Shown here one piece after another: positions 1-7,880 of a stretch of DNA of 46,468 bases. Both the position numbers and the translations under genes were made by a program. Source of the DNA: Clostridia bacterium (GTDB lineage: Bacteria > Bacillota > Clostridia > Christensenellales > CAG-138). The notes below the pieces were generated by a model, which saw only the letters and a program-made list of their open reading frames with translations, was not told the DNA's origin and did no database searches. Within the stretch, counting starts at the first letter, position 1, and each line of letters begins with the position of its first letter. The stretch spans positions 1 through 46,468 of the forward strand of contig JAFYHI010000071.1 in assembly GCA_017539215.1 (NCBI GenBank). Direction: 5' to 3'.

Positions 1-540
1 GCCATCTTGGAAAAGGTGTTGGGCGCCGAGCATCCGTCGACCGCCGCAGCGTACAACAATATCGCGCAGGTGTACCAAGTCATGGGCGACTACGATAAGG
101 CGCTCGAATTCAATCTGAAAGCGCTCAAGGTCAAGGAAAATGCGCTGGGCGCCGAGCATCCGGATACCGCCGCAGCGTACAACAATATCGCCTTGCTGTA
201 CCAAGCCATGGGCGACTATGATAAGGCGCTCGAATACTTCAATAAGGCGCTCGGCGTCGTCAAAAAGGTTTTGGGCGAAGAACACCCCCACACCGCCACA
301 GCGTACAACAATATCGGCATGCTGTACCTAGAGCAGGGCAGGGCCGACGAGGCGCTCGAATACCTGAACAAGGCGCTGAAGGTATTTGAAGCGAAGCTCG
401 GGCCGGAGCACCCGTACACGGTCGGCACGAGGGAAGCCGCGGAGGCAGCCCAAATGCTCTCCGCGCTCCCGCCGGAGCTTCGGGAAAGACTGATCTCACA
501 GGTGTTCGGGAAGGCTCCGACGCCGGGAAGTGACGGCTGA
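1..540 (+). CDS. TPR-repeat protein, 5'-truncated by window edge
   Basis: The reading frame is open from base 1 to the TGA at 540, so the true start lies outside the window; the first in-frame start-like codon (TTG at 7) is not preceded by a ribosome site that can be judged. The visible 179 residues hold three nearly identical 42-residue repeats plus part of a fourth, each with the pattern LG-EHP-TA-AYNNIA-Y--GDYDKALE, the kinesin-light-chain type of tetratricopeptide repeat (TPR_12). TPR arrays are protein-binding scaffolds, so the partner and role cannot be told from this fragment. The C-terminal 35 residues after the last repeat (ending in KAPTPGSDG) are not repeat-like and form a short capping tail. 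The domain upstream, which could define the function, is not in the window. Confidence 0.85.
   Translation, partial: AILEKVLGAEHPSTAAAYNNIAQVYQVMGDYDKALEFNLKALKVKENALGAEHPDTAAAYNNIALLYQAMGDYDKALEYFNKALGVVKKVLGEEHPHTATAYNNIGMLYLEQGRADEALEYLNKALKVFEAKLGPEHPYTVGTREAAEAAQMLSALPPELRERLISQVFGKAPTPGSDG
19..396 (+). repeat. three tandem 126-bp coding repeats (TPR units)
   Basis: In-frame direct repeats at 19-144, 145-270 and 271-396, each encoding one 42-residue TPR unit beginning LG(A/E)EHP. A degenerate fourth copy begins at 397. The high identity at DNA level, especially in the stretch encoding AYNNIA and GDYDKALE, means copy number could change by recombination without breaking the frame. Confidence 0.85.
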
Positions 541-568
541 GGCCGTGGAAACGGACTCCCCCGCCGTC

Positions 569-597
569 TTGACCGGAGGGGCGCGGGGTGGTATCAT
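569..597 (+). promoter_or_regulatory. SigA-type promoter of the PAP2-corA pair
   Basis: TTGACC at 569-574 and TATCAT at 592-597 with a 17-bp spacer. The start codon of the PAP2 gene follows at 626 after a GGAGG ribosome site, which leaves a leader of about 20 bases. Confidence 0.6.
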
Positions 598-625
598 AGG
601 CGCATAGAATTTCGGAGGTTTTTAT

Positions 626-1570
626 ATGAGCGATGCTATTGTGAACAGCGGGTTTTTCGACCGGCTGATGGATATGCTGAGGGCGATAGCGGGCGTGAGG
701 ACGCCGTTTTTGAACGGGGTCATGAGCGGGGCCACCGCGCTTGGCGAGGAGATGGCGTTTATGCTGATAGGCATGATACTGCTGTGGTGCGTGGACAAGA
801 AGTTCGGTTACAGGTTCCTGTTTGCGTACGCGGCGGGGTCGTTTCTGAACCAGCTTTTGAAGGCGATTTTCATGATACCGAGGCCGTGGAACGTGGACCC
901 GGACTTTAAGATAGTGGAGTCCGCGCGCGAGGGCGCGAGCGGGTGGTCGTTCCCCTCGGGGCACACGCAGGCGGCGGTGCTTATGTACGGCGGCCTTGCC
1001 CGCAGGATACGGAAGGGCTGGGCGTATATCTTGGCGGCGGCGCTGATACTCTTATGCGGGTTCTCGCGGATGTACCTTGGCGTGCATACGCTGCTGGACG
1101 TGGGGGTATCGCTCATCACGGGCGTACTGGTGCTTTGGCTGTGCGAAGCGCTGTTCAACAGGATAGGCGACGGCGCGGGCGCGTACGCGGCGGCAAGCGG
1201 CATAGTCGCTGCGCTGTTTTTGGGGCTTATCATTTACATTTTGGTCAGCGCGGACGGAGCGCCGGAGGCCTCTCAGCTTAAGGACGCGGCGGTGCTGTTC
1301 GGCACGGCGTTCGGCCTGTTTGCGGGCAGCGTGGTGGAGCGCGCCTTCGTCAAGTTCGACACCCGCGCGGTATGGTGGGTGCAGATAATAAAGGTCGTGC
1401 TTGGGCTTATAATACTGCTTGCGCTGAGGATGGCGTTAAAGCCGCTGCTTGGGCTGATATCCGGATCGCCCCTTATGGACAGCGCAAGGTACTTTGTTAT
1501 GAGCTTTGTTGCCATTGCCGTGTATCCGCGCCTGTTCAAGTACCTTGCCCGCCTTGGAAGGAAGGCGTAA
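626..1570 (+). CDS. PAP2-family membrane phosphatase
   Basis: This 314-residue polytopic membrane protein carries the full three-part signature of type 2 phosphatidic acid phosphatases: K79-x6-R86-P87, P110-S-G-H113 and S147-R148-x5-H154-x3-D158. H154 would be the phospho-accepting nucleophile and H113 the general acid, on the outer face of the membrane. Family members dephosphorylate phosphatidic acid, phosphatidylglycerol phosphate or undecaprenyl diphosphate; the substrate here cannot be told. The N-terminal half holds the catalytic domain, and the C-terminal 150 residues add further hydrophobic segments, giving a length above the usual 200-250 residues. The start at 626 is set by TTCGGAGG ending 5-6 bases upstream. 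The next gene begins at the base after the stop codon, so the two are one transcription unit. Confidence 0.88.
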   Translation: MSDAIVNSGFFDRLMDMLRAIAGVRTPFLNGVMSGATALGEEMAFMLIGMILLWCVDKKFGYRFLFAYAAGSFLNQLLKAIFMIPRPWNVDPDFKIVESAREGASGWSFPSGHTQAAVLMYGGLARRIRKGWAYILAAALILLCGFSRMYLGVHTLLDVGVSLITGVLVLWLCEALFNRIGDGAGAYAAASGIVAALFLGLIIYILVSADGAPEASQLKDAAVLFGTAFGLFAGSVVERAFVKFDTRAVWWVQIIKVVLGLIILLALRMALKPLLGLISGSPLMDSARYFVMSFVAIAVYPRLFKYLARLGRKA

Positions 1571-2491
1571 ATGGACTGCTTCCGCATAGAAGAAAAGCTG
1601 ACGCCCTGCGCCTTTGAGGAGCTTAATAAGGGCGGGGCGCAGTTTGCCGCGGTGCTGGATTCCGCCGAGTGGCGGCAGTACCGCGAGAGCTTTGACATGG
1701 TCATAGACGTGGAGTCGGACCTTTCCGACAGGCACGAAACGAAGGCCGTGGTGAATCTGGATTCGCTGACGGGGAGCTTTTTGGTGCCGGACAGGGCGAA
1801 TATTTCGGGAACGAGGCATTGCTTCTCGTTCGCTCTTGACGAAAAGGGCATAGTCATCATAGACGACGAGGGCTATGCGGCGGAGCTGACGCGCGGCATT
1901 GCAAGGCGCAAAAAGTGGCGGTATCCGAGCCTGGAGCGGTTTATATACGACCTGCTGGAATGCGTGATAGACGGCGACCTTAAGCTGCTTGAAGGTATAG
2001 AAAAGCGGCTGAACGACTCCGAGCGCGAGATACTGGCGGGCAGCCCGGACGAGTTTCCGGAGGAGCTTAACGACGTGCGCGGCGACCTTTTGGACCTGCG
2101 CGTGCATTACGAACAGCTCATAGACCTGGGGCAGGAGCTTGAGGAGAACGAGAACGGCTTTTTCAAGGCCGAGAACCTGCGCTACTTCCGCCTGTTTACC
2201 GAGCGTGTGACGAGGCTTCAGGACACGGTGACCAGCCTGCGCGAATACGTCGTGCAATTGCGCGACCTTGTGCACAGCCGGCTTGAGGTCAGGCAGAACA
2301 GGATAATGACCCTGCTGACGGTAATAACCTCAATATTCATGCCGCTGACGCTTATAACAGGGTGGTACGGTATGAACTTCAGATTCATGCCCGAGCTGGA
2401 TAAGCCCTATGCTTACCCGATAGTACTTGCTGTTTGCATTGGCATAGTCGTCGGGTGCCTCATCTGGTTTAAGAAGAAGAAATGGATGTAA
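1571..2491 (+). CDS. CorA-like magnesium transporter
   Basis: A 306-residue protein of the CorA/Mrs2-type metal ion transporter family. The signature YGMNF sits near residue 267, at the end of the first of two C-terminal membrane helices, where it forms the ion selectivity filter of the pentamer; the second helix ends in a basic KKKKWM tail. The N-terminal 240 residues are soluble and acidic, with long helices rich in E, L and R (about residues 130-240) that would make the stalk. Family members carry Mg2+, and some Co2+ or Ni2+, into the cytoplasm. The ATG follows the stop of the PAP2 gene directly; the last codons of that gene (GGAAGGAAGG) supply the ribosome site, so the pair is probably translationally coupled. 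A terminator follows at once. Confidence 0.85.
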   Translation: MDCFRIEEKLTPCAFEELNKGGAQFAAVLDSAEWRQYRESFDMVIDVESDLSDRHETKAVVNLDSLTGSFLVPDRANISGTRHCFSFALDEKGIVIIDDEGYAAELTRGIARRKKWRYPSLERFIYDLLECVIDGDLKLLEGIEKRLNDSEREILAGSPDEFPEELNDVRGDLLDLRVHYEQLIDLGQELEENENGFFKAENLRYFRLFTERVTRLQDTVTSLREYVVQLRDLVHSRLEVRQNRIMTLLTVITSIFMPLTLITGWYGMNFRFMPELDKPYAYPIVLAVCIGIVVGCLIWFKKKKWM

Positions 2492-2498
2492 AGCCAAG

Positions 2499-2528
2499 CC
2501 CGGCACGGCACGACCGCGCCGGGTTTTT
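2499..2528 (+). terminator. intrinsic terminator after the corA-like gene
   Basis: Arms 2499-2508 and 2514-2523 (CCCGGCACGG / CCGCGCCGGG, one A-C mismatch) close a 5-base loop and are followed by TTTTT at 2524-2528. The T-run overlaps the stop codon of the convergent galM gene. Confidence 0.8.
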
Positions 2529-3546
2529 ACGTCAGCCTGTATTCCGTGACCTCGCAAAGCTCCGCGCCGGGCAGGAGCAGGGTGCCCGGAAAAAGCGGCT
2601 TATTTGGCGAATCGGGCAGATGCTGCGTTTCGAGGCAGACGCCCGCGTGGTCTGAAAAGCCCTTGAACGCTTGGGTTTTCGGGGCAGTATCGGAGCCCAG
2701 GAAGCCCGCCGTATAAACGTGTACGCTCGGCTGAGTGGTGGAAACATCAAGCGTCAGCCCGGTTTCGGGCGAATAAAGCCGCGCCGCGGGGCGCAGCGTG
2801 CCGAGTCTCCCACGCAGCATGAAGCTGTGGTCGAGCCCGCGCGTTGCTGCAAGCCGCCCGTCCTCTGTGAATCGGGAAAGCGGCGTGGGGCGCGACAGGT
2901 CGATGACGCTCCCGCGGACGGGCTTGAAGCGGCCAGACGGTATAAGGCCCGGGCCGGCCTCGGCATATGCGTCCGAGAAGACCGTGAGCGTGTGGGCGCC
3001 GATCCCTCCCCCGCCCGCAAGGTTGAAATAGGCGTGGTTGGTGAGGCTGACATGCGTGGGGGCGTCGGTGACGGCGCGATAGGTCAGCCGCAGCACGCCC
3101 GGGAACAGTTCATATTCGGCGGCAGCGCGTACACAGCCCGGAAAGCCCTCGTCTCCTGCCGGGCTGTCAAGCGTGAACCGTACGCCGTTCGGGATAAGCT
3201 CCGCGTTCCAGAAACGCTTTGAAAAGCCTCCGTGCAGGTGGTTTTGCCCGTCGTTTTTCGGCAGGGTGTAAAGCTCGCCGCCGATGCGGAACTGCGCGCC
3301 GCCTATGCGCCCGGCATACCTGCCCACGGAGGCGCCGACAAACGACGAGCCCAACGCATACCCTTTGGCTGAGCCGTACCCAAGCACGACGTTTTGGCGG
3401 ACGCCGTCAAGGCCGGTCACGGCGAAGCCCGCAAGCGAAGCGCCGAAGTCGGTAACGCTTACTGCAAGGCCCCCTTCCTCCATAGTGAAAAGCCGGGCCT
3501 TTCGTCCGTCAACAAGGCCGAAGCCGTTTTCGAATATATTTCTCAT
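2527..3546 (-). CDS. galM: aldose 1-epimerase (galactose mutarotase)
   Basis: This 339-residue protein interconverts the alpha and beta anomers of hexoses in the cytoplasm, feeding galactose and glucose metabolism. Family landmarks are in order: GRYAGRI (75-81), NHLHGG (102-107), NHAYFNL (170-176, H171 the catalytic acid), GLDHSF (237-242), SVHVYTA (274-280) and CLETQHLPDSPN (from 304, E306 the catalytic base). Length and start match the family. The gene stands alone, convergent with the corA-like gene. No ribosome site precedes the ATG, and the promoter -10 hexamer ends 6 bases before it, so the transcript appears to be leaderless (see findings). No transporter or Leloir-pathway gene lies next to it. 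Confidence 0.93.
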   Translation of the reverse strand: MRNIFENGFGLVDGRKARLFTMEEGGLAVSVTDFGASLAGFAVTGLDGVRQNVVLGYGSAKGYALGSSFVGASVGRYAGRIGGAQFRIGGELYTLPKNDGQNHLHGGFSKRFWNAELIPNGVRFTLDSPAGDEGFPGCVRAAAEYELFPGVLRLTYRAVTDAPTHVSLTNHAYFNLAGGGGIGAHTLTVFSDAYAEAGPGLIPSGRFKPVRGSVIDLSRPTPLSRFTEDGRLAATRGLDHSFMLRGRLGTLRPAARLYSPETGLTLDVSTTQPSVHVYTAGFLGSDTAPKTQAFKGFSDHAGVCLETQHLPDSPNKPLFPGTLLLPGAELCEVTEYRLT

Positions 3547-3552
3547 AAGCCC

Positions 3553-3581
3553 ATTATAACACCCGAAACGGCATTTGAAAA
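3553..3581 (-). promoter_or_regulatory. extended -10 promoter of galM, implies leaderless mRNA
   Basis: On the reverse strand TTTTCA (3581-3576), a 17-bp spacer and TATAAT (3558-3553) preceded by TGT. Transcription would begin at about 3546-3547, which is the A of the galM start codon. Confidence 0.65.
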
Positions 3582-3658
3582 GTGCGTGTGAAAAAATCCC
3601 CCGTATTTACTGGATTTTTCGTAGGCAAAATGAGCTGTTTATTATGATTTCGCCCCCG

Positions 3659-3687
3659 TTGACACCCTTATTTCGGGGTGCTATAAT
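3659..3687 (+). promoter_or_regulatory. consensus SigA promoter of the Na/Ca exchanger gene
   Basis: TTGACA (3659-3664) and TATAAT (3682-3687) with exactly 17 bp between, a perfect consensus. An inverted repeat CACCC-N8-GGGTG (3663-3667 / 3676-3680) lies between the two hexamers and could bind a repressor. Confidence 0.8.
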
Positions 3688-3718
3688 CCCTGCATATTCT
3701 ACCGAAAGGGTGTTGTTT

Positions 3719-4723
3719 ATGCTTGAATTCGTCTCCGTTTGGGCCAACGAGCGCTTTGGTATCGTCGGCTCCGTCATACTGTTTGCAATCGGACTTGTCG
3801 CGCTCATAAAGGGCGGCGACTGGTTTGTCGACGGTTCCGTGGGCATTGCAAAGAAATTCCACGTTCCGGAGCTGCTCATTGGCGCAACCGTCGTTTCGAT
3901 AGGCACGACGCTGCCCGAGGTCATGGTGTCCGCGACCTCCGCCGCAAAGGGCATTAGCTCCATCGCATACGGCAATGCGATAGGCTCCGTCATCTGCAAC
4001 ACGGCGCTTATAGCCGCGATAACCGTAGCGGTGCGCCCCGCCAAGGTAAACCGCAAGGCGCTGACGCTGCCGGTCGTGTGCTTTTTTGTCGCGGCGCTGT
4101 TCTACGCGGGCGTGGCGGTGATAAAGCGCGAGTTCACCCGCCCTGTGGGCATAATTCTTTTGTGCATGTTCGTCGTGTACATGGTGCTGACCGTACTGCA
4201 TGCAAAGCGTCATCCCGAAGAATCGGAGGCCGAGGACGCCGCAGGCAGCGCGGGCGTGGGAAAGAGCATACTGTTCCTGCTGCTGGGCGCGGTGCTGATA
4301 GCCGTGGGCGCGAACTTCCTTGTAGACAACGGCACCGTGATCGCACGCGCGCTCGGCGTACCCGAAACGGTGATCGCGCTGACCTTCGTTGCTCTGGGCA
4401 CTTCGCTTCCCGAGCTTGTGACGGCCATCACCTCGCTTGTAAAGGGGCATGGCGCGCTGTCGCTCGGCAACGTGATAGGCGCAAACATATTCAACCTGGT
4501 GCTGGTGTCTGGCATGGCAGTTACCATAAAGCCCTTTGCGCTGCCCGCCGAAAAGCTTATCGGCGGCATGAACGCATCGCTCATAATCGACATGCCCGTT
4601 ATGCTGCTTGTAATGGCGGTGCTGACTCTGCCCGCCGTATTTTCAGGCAAGCTCAGGCGCTGGCAGGGCGTGCTGCTGCTGGGCGTTTACGCGGCGTTCG
4701 TGGCGTTCCAGTTCATAGGCTGA
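3719..4723 (+). CDS. calcium/sodium antiporter (CaCA family)
   Basis: A 334-residue membrane protein with the two inverted alpha-repeats of the cation:cation antiporter (CaCA, YrbG-like) family. Repeat 1 has GTTLPEVMVS followed by GNAIGSVICN; repeat 2 has ALGTSLPELVTA followed by GNVIGANIFN. The two acidic residues in the LPE motifs bind the ion. A hydrophilic acidic loop (HPEESEAEDAAG) in the middle separates the halves, as in the family. It would exchange Na+ or H+ for Ca2+ across the plasma membrane. The frame is open further upstream, but the ATG at 3719 is chosen because it follows the perfect promoter and a GAAAGGGTG ribosome site and begins at the first membrane segment. It is a single-gene unit with its own terminator. 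Confidence 0.88.
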   Translation: MLEFVSVWANERFGIVGSVILFAIGLVALIKGGDWFVDGSVGIAKKFHVPELLIGATVVSIGTTLPEVMVSATSAAKGISSIAYGNAIGSVICNTALIAAITVAVRPAKVNRKALTLPVVCFFVAALFYAGVAVIKREFTRPVGIILLCMFVVYMVLTVLHAKRHPEESEAEDAAGSAGVGKSILFLLLGAVLIAVGANFLVDNGTVIARALGVPETVIALTFVALGTSLPELVTAITSLVKGHGALSLGNVIGANIFNLVLVSGMAVTIKPFALPAEKLIGGMNASLIIDMPVMLLVMAVLTLPAVFSGKLRRWQGVLLLGVYAAFVAFQFIG

Positions 4724-4736
4724 CAGCTTGAAGCAG

Positions 4737-4763
4737 ACCGCAGGCTCCGTCCTGCGGTTTTTT
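4737..4763 (+). terminator. intrinsic terminator after the antiporter gene
   Basis: Arms ACCGCAGG (4737-4744) and CCTGCGGT (4751-4758), a 6-base loop and six T residues (4758-4763). Confidence 0.88.
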
Positions 4764-4797
4764 ATTGCGCATTCGAAAATATAATTTGCAAAAACCC

Positions 4798-4826
4798 TTG
4801 TGTGGACTTGGTTTTCGGAGTAAAAT
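4798..4826 (+). promoter_or_regulatory. probable typA promoter
   Basis: TTGTGT (4798-4803), 17 bp, TAAAAT (4821-4826). The -35 is a weak match but the spacing is ideal, and the start codon follows 36 bases downstream. Confidence 0.5.
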
Positions 4827-4862
4827 ATCTGTTTGTGAGTTTACCGAGAAAGGGTTACAGAA

Positions 4863-6704
4863 ATGAACGATAAGATAAGAAACATAGCGATAATCGCCCA
4901 CGTCGACCATGGCAAGACGACTCTGGTCGACCAGCTTTTGAGGCAAAGCGGCGTGTTCCGCGCGAACGAGGCCGTGCAGGACCGCGTTATGGACTCCAAC
5001 GATATCGAGCGTGAACGCGGAATAACCATACTTTCCAAGAATACGGCGGTCAATTACGGCGAGTACCGCATCAACATAGTGGACACTCCCGGCCACGCCG
5101 ATTTCGGCGGCGAGGTGGAGCGTATCCTCAAGATGGTAGACGGCGTGCTGCTGATGGTTGACGCATTCGAGGGCTGCATGCCTCAGACGAGGTTCGTACT
5201 GCGCAAGGCGCTGGAGCTTCGCAAGGTGCCCGTCGTGGTCATAAACAAGATCGACCGCCCCGGCGCAAGGCCCTATGAGGTGGCGGACGAGACGCTGTCG
5301 CTGTTTATAGAGCTTGGCGCCGACGACGAGCAGTGCGACTTTCCCATTGTTTACGCCTCTGCCCGCGACGGCGTATCGGGCCTGGACCCGGACGAGCTTT
5401 CGCCCGATATGAAGCCGCTGTTTGAAACGATAATTTCCGCCGTGCCCGCGCCCTCCTGCGACGAGACGCTGCCCCTGCAGGTGCTTATCTCTGCCATCGA
5501 CTACGACGATTACGTCGGCAGGATAGGCATCGGCCGCGTGGAGCGCGGCATTGCAAAGAAGAACCTGCCCGTTTGCGTGGGCGTGCCGGGGTCGGGCTCG
5601 AGGCCCGCCAAGCTTACAAGGCTTTACCGCTTTGAGGGGCTGAAGCGCGCCGAGGCGGAAGAAGTGCAGGCGGGCGATATAATCGCCGTTGCAGGCGTAC
5701 CGGAGCTTTCGATAGGCGAGACCATTTGCGACGCGAACGTTTTCGACCCCCTGCCCTTCGTGCATATCGACGAACCGACGCTGTCAATGTACTTTATGGT
5801 AAACACCTCGCCCTTTGCCGGCAAGGAGGGCAAATATGTGACGAGCCGCAACATACGCGATCGTCTTTACAAAGAGGTGCAGACTAACGTGGCTCTGCGC
5901 GTTGAGGACACCGACTCCACCGAGGCGTTCAAGGTTTCGGGCAGGGGCGAGCTGCACCTGTCGATACTCATTGAGACCATGCGCCGTCAGGGGTATGAGT
6001 TTGCCGTGTCGCGTCCCAAGGTCATTATGAAGCACGACCAGTACGGGCGCCTTATGGAGCCCATGGAGGAGCTGACGATAGACGTGCCCGCCGAGTACAT
6101 GGGCGCCGTTATGGAGGGGCTCGGCCGCAGGAAGGCGGTGCTTTCCAATATGATAAACGATAACGGCGGCGGCGTCAGGCTGATATTCGACATACCCGCA
6201 AGGGGACTTATGGGGTACCGTTCGGAGCTTTTGACCGACACCCGCGGCAACGGCGTTATGAGCCATATCTTCAAGGGATACGCGCCGTATGCCGGCGACA
6301 TTGAGGAGAGGCTGACAGGTTCGCTCATAGCGTCTGAGACGGGCGAAACCAACGCATACGGCCTGTTTAACACGCAGGACCGCGGTCGCATGTTCGTGAC
6401 CGCCGGCATACCCGTGTACGAGGGCGAGATCGTAGGCGAGTGCGCGAGAAACGAGGACATAACCATCAACGTATGCAAGAAGAAGCACATGACTAACACG
6501 CGCGCGTCCGGCAGCGACGAGGCGCTGAGGCTCACCCCGCCCGTTGTGTTCTCGCTTGAACAGTGCCTTGAGTTCATACGCGACGACGAGCTTGTGGAGG
6601 TCACGCCCAAGTCCATAAGGATGCGCAAGCGTTACCTGACAAAGGATCAGCGTGTAAAGGACTTCAACAAGAGGATGGCCGAGAAGGAAAAGCTCGAACA
6701 GTAA
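4863..6704 (+). CDS. typA: translational GTPase TypA/BipA
   Basis: This 613-residue ribosome-binding GTPase assists 50S assembly and growth under cold or stress. G1 AHVDHGKTT (12-20), G2 ERGITI, G3 DTPGHADF, G4 NKID and G5 SARDG are all present in the N-terminal G domain. They are followed by the beta-barrel domain II, EF-G-like domains III and V, and the BipA-specific C-terminal domain with [16 protein letters not shown]. Length is typical (about 610). It competes with EF-G and EF-4 for the same ribosomal site. The gene is monocistronic, with its own promoter and a strong terminator. The start is supported by an AGAAAGGG ribosome site 8 bases upstream. Confidence 0.97.
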   Translation: MNDKIRNIAIIAHVDHGKTTLVDQLLRQSGVFRANEAVQDRVMDSNDIERERGITILSKNTAVNYGEYRINIVDTPGHADFGGEVERILKMVDGVLLMVDAFEGCMPQTRFVLRKALELRKVPVVVINKIDRPGARPYEVADETLSLFIELGADDEQCDFPIVYASARDGVSGLDPDELSPDMKPLFETIISAVPAPSCDETLPLQVLISAIDYDDYVGRIGIGRVERGIAKKNLPVCVGVPGSGSRPAKLTRLYRFEGLKRAEAEEVQAGDIIAVAGVPELSIGETICDANVFDPLPFVHIDEPTLSMYFMVNTSPFAGKEGKYVTSRNIRDRLYKEVQTNVALRVEDTDSTEAFKVSGRGELHLSILIETMRRQGYEFAVSRPKVIMKHDQYGRLMEPMEELTIDVPAEYMGAVMEGLGRRKAVLSNMINDNGGGVRLIFDIPARGLMGYRSELLTDTRGNGVMSHIFKGYAPYAGDIEERLTGSLIASETGETNAYGLFNTQDRGRMFVTAGIPVYEGEIVGECARNEDITINVCKKKHMTNTRASGSDEALRLTPPVVFSLEQCLEFIRDDELVEVTPKSIRMRKRYLTKDQRVKDFNKRMAEKEKLEQ

Positions 6705-6717
6705 ACCAATGCAGTAC

Positions 6718-6753
6718 GGCCCGCGGATACCGGTTATCTGCGGGCCTTTTTTT
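6718..6753 (+). terminator. strong intrinsic terminator after typA
   Basis: A 12-bp stem (6718-6729 / 6735-6746, GGCCCGCGGATA against TATCTGCGGGCC with one G-T pair), a 5-base loop and seven T residues (6747-6753). Confidence 0.93.
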
Positions 6754-6832
6754 GCGTTGGGGTGCAACAAGGGCGCGCCGTTTTCATACATTGTCATGGG
6801 GCAAAAGCGTTACGGGCCGCGCTTGCCGGGCC

Positions 6833-6849
6833 GAATTTACAGTAAATTC
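6833..6849. promoter_or_regulatory. 17-bp perfect palindrome upstream of the cysE promoter
   Basis: GAATTTAC-A-GTAAATTC, perfect 8-bp arms around one central base. It ends 22 bp before the -35 hexamer of cysE, a typical place for an activator or a looping repressor. The regulator is not known. Confidence 0.5.
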
Positions 6850-6871
6850 ACAGATACGGCTTTACAGGGAG

Positions 6872-6900
6872 TTGAACGCGGCTGCGGCCTTTGTTATATT
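6872..6900 (+). promoter_or_regulatory. cysE-cysK promoter, extended -10
   Basis: TTGAAC (6872-6877), 17 bp, TATATT (6895-6900) with a TGT extension directly before the -10. The start of cysE is 28 bases downstream. Confidence 0.7.
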
Positions 6901-6928
6901 ATTCGAAGTCCAATGGGAGTTATTGAAA

Positions 6929-7870
6929 ATGAACGATGATTTTGCAGAACGCCTGCAGGAGCTTGAACGGCTCATTCTTCGGGATTACGGCAAGGGACGC
7001 GTTATAGACAGGCTTGCGCCGTTTACCCAGCCCGATCCCGACGTGATAAAAGAGCTGACGGGGAAACTCCTTCGCGTTATATTTCCCGGTTTTTTTATAG
7101 ACCGCGCATACCGCGTCTACAACCTTAAAAACAGCGTTTCGAACCTCATTGAGGATATTGCCTATCACCTGACCGAGCAGACGCAGACCGCGCTGAAGGG
7201 CGGCGAAGCTGCGCAGGGGCCCTCATGCCGCGCGGAGGCCGAACGGATAACCGAGGCTTTTTTGCGGAAGATACCCGAGATACGCGGGCTTGCGGACGCG
7301 GACCTTACCGCGGCCTTTGACGGCGACCCCGCCGCAGGCAGCCGTGAGGAGATCATAATCTCCTATCCGGGGCTTTACGCCTCAACGGTGCAGAGGCTGG
7401 CGCATGTTCTTTACGAGGCGGGCGTGCCGCTGATACCGCGCATGATGACGGAGCTTGCCCACAACCGCACGGGCATAGACATACACCCGGGAGCTGCCAT
7501 CGGCAGGAATTTCTTTATAGACCACGGCACCGGCATTGTGATAGGCGAAACGACCGTCATCGGCGACAACGTGAAGATCTATCAGGGGGTTACGCTGGGC
7601 GCGCTCTCAACGAGGGGCGGACAGAAGCTGCACGGCAGGAAGCGGCACCCGACTATTGAAGACAACGTGACGATCTATGCCGGGGCGTCTATACTCGGCG
7701 GTGAGACCGTAATAGGGCACGACGCCGTGATAGGCTCGAACGCGTTCATAACCAAGTCCGTGGAGCCGGGCATGAGGGTGAGCGTGAGGAACCGCGAACT
7801 GCAGTTTTCGGGCGAAACACGGGGCGGCGCAAACGCCGAGCCGCGCCCAGTTTGGTACTATATGGTGTGA
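6929..7870 (+). CDS. cysE: serine O-acetyltransferase
   Basis: Transfers acetyl from acetyl-CoA to L-serine to give O-acetylserine, the first step of cysteine synthesis. The 313 residues comprise an alpha-helical N-terminal part of about 170 residues (longer than the short CysE of Bacillus) and a left-handed beta-helix of hexapeptide repeats beginning near GIDIHPGAAIG, with the active-site region DHGTGIVIGET and the acetyl-CoA-binding part GALSTRGGQKLHGRKRHP. The frame is open well upstream, but the ATG at 6929 is chosen because it lies after the promoter and has GGGAG 10 bases before it. cysK follows after 10 bases, so both enzymes of the pathway are made together. The palindrome upstream suggests control by a dedicated regulator. 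Confidence 0.93.
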   Translation: MNDDFAERLQELERLILRDYGKGRVIDRLAPFTQPDPDVIKELTGKLLRVIFPGFFIDRAYRVYNLKNSVSNLIEDIAYHLTEQTQTALKGGEAAQGPSCRAEAERITEAFLRKIPEIRGLADADLTAAFDGDPAAGSREEIIISYPGLYASTVQRLAHVLYEAGVPLIPRMMTELAHNRTGIDIHPGAAIGRNFFIDHGTGIVIGETTVIGDNVKIYQGVTLGALSTRGGQKLHGRKRHPTIEDNVTIYAGASILGGETVIGHDAVIGSNAFITKSVEPGMRVSVRNRELQFSGETRGGANAEPRPVWYYMV

Positions 7871-7880
7871 GGAAAACGGC

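Noticed and set aside
6753..6928. Possible S-box or T-box riboswitch before cysE
   Set aside because: The promoter at 6872-6900 leaves a leader of under 30 bases, too short for either.
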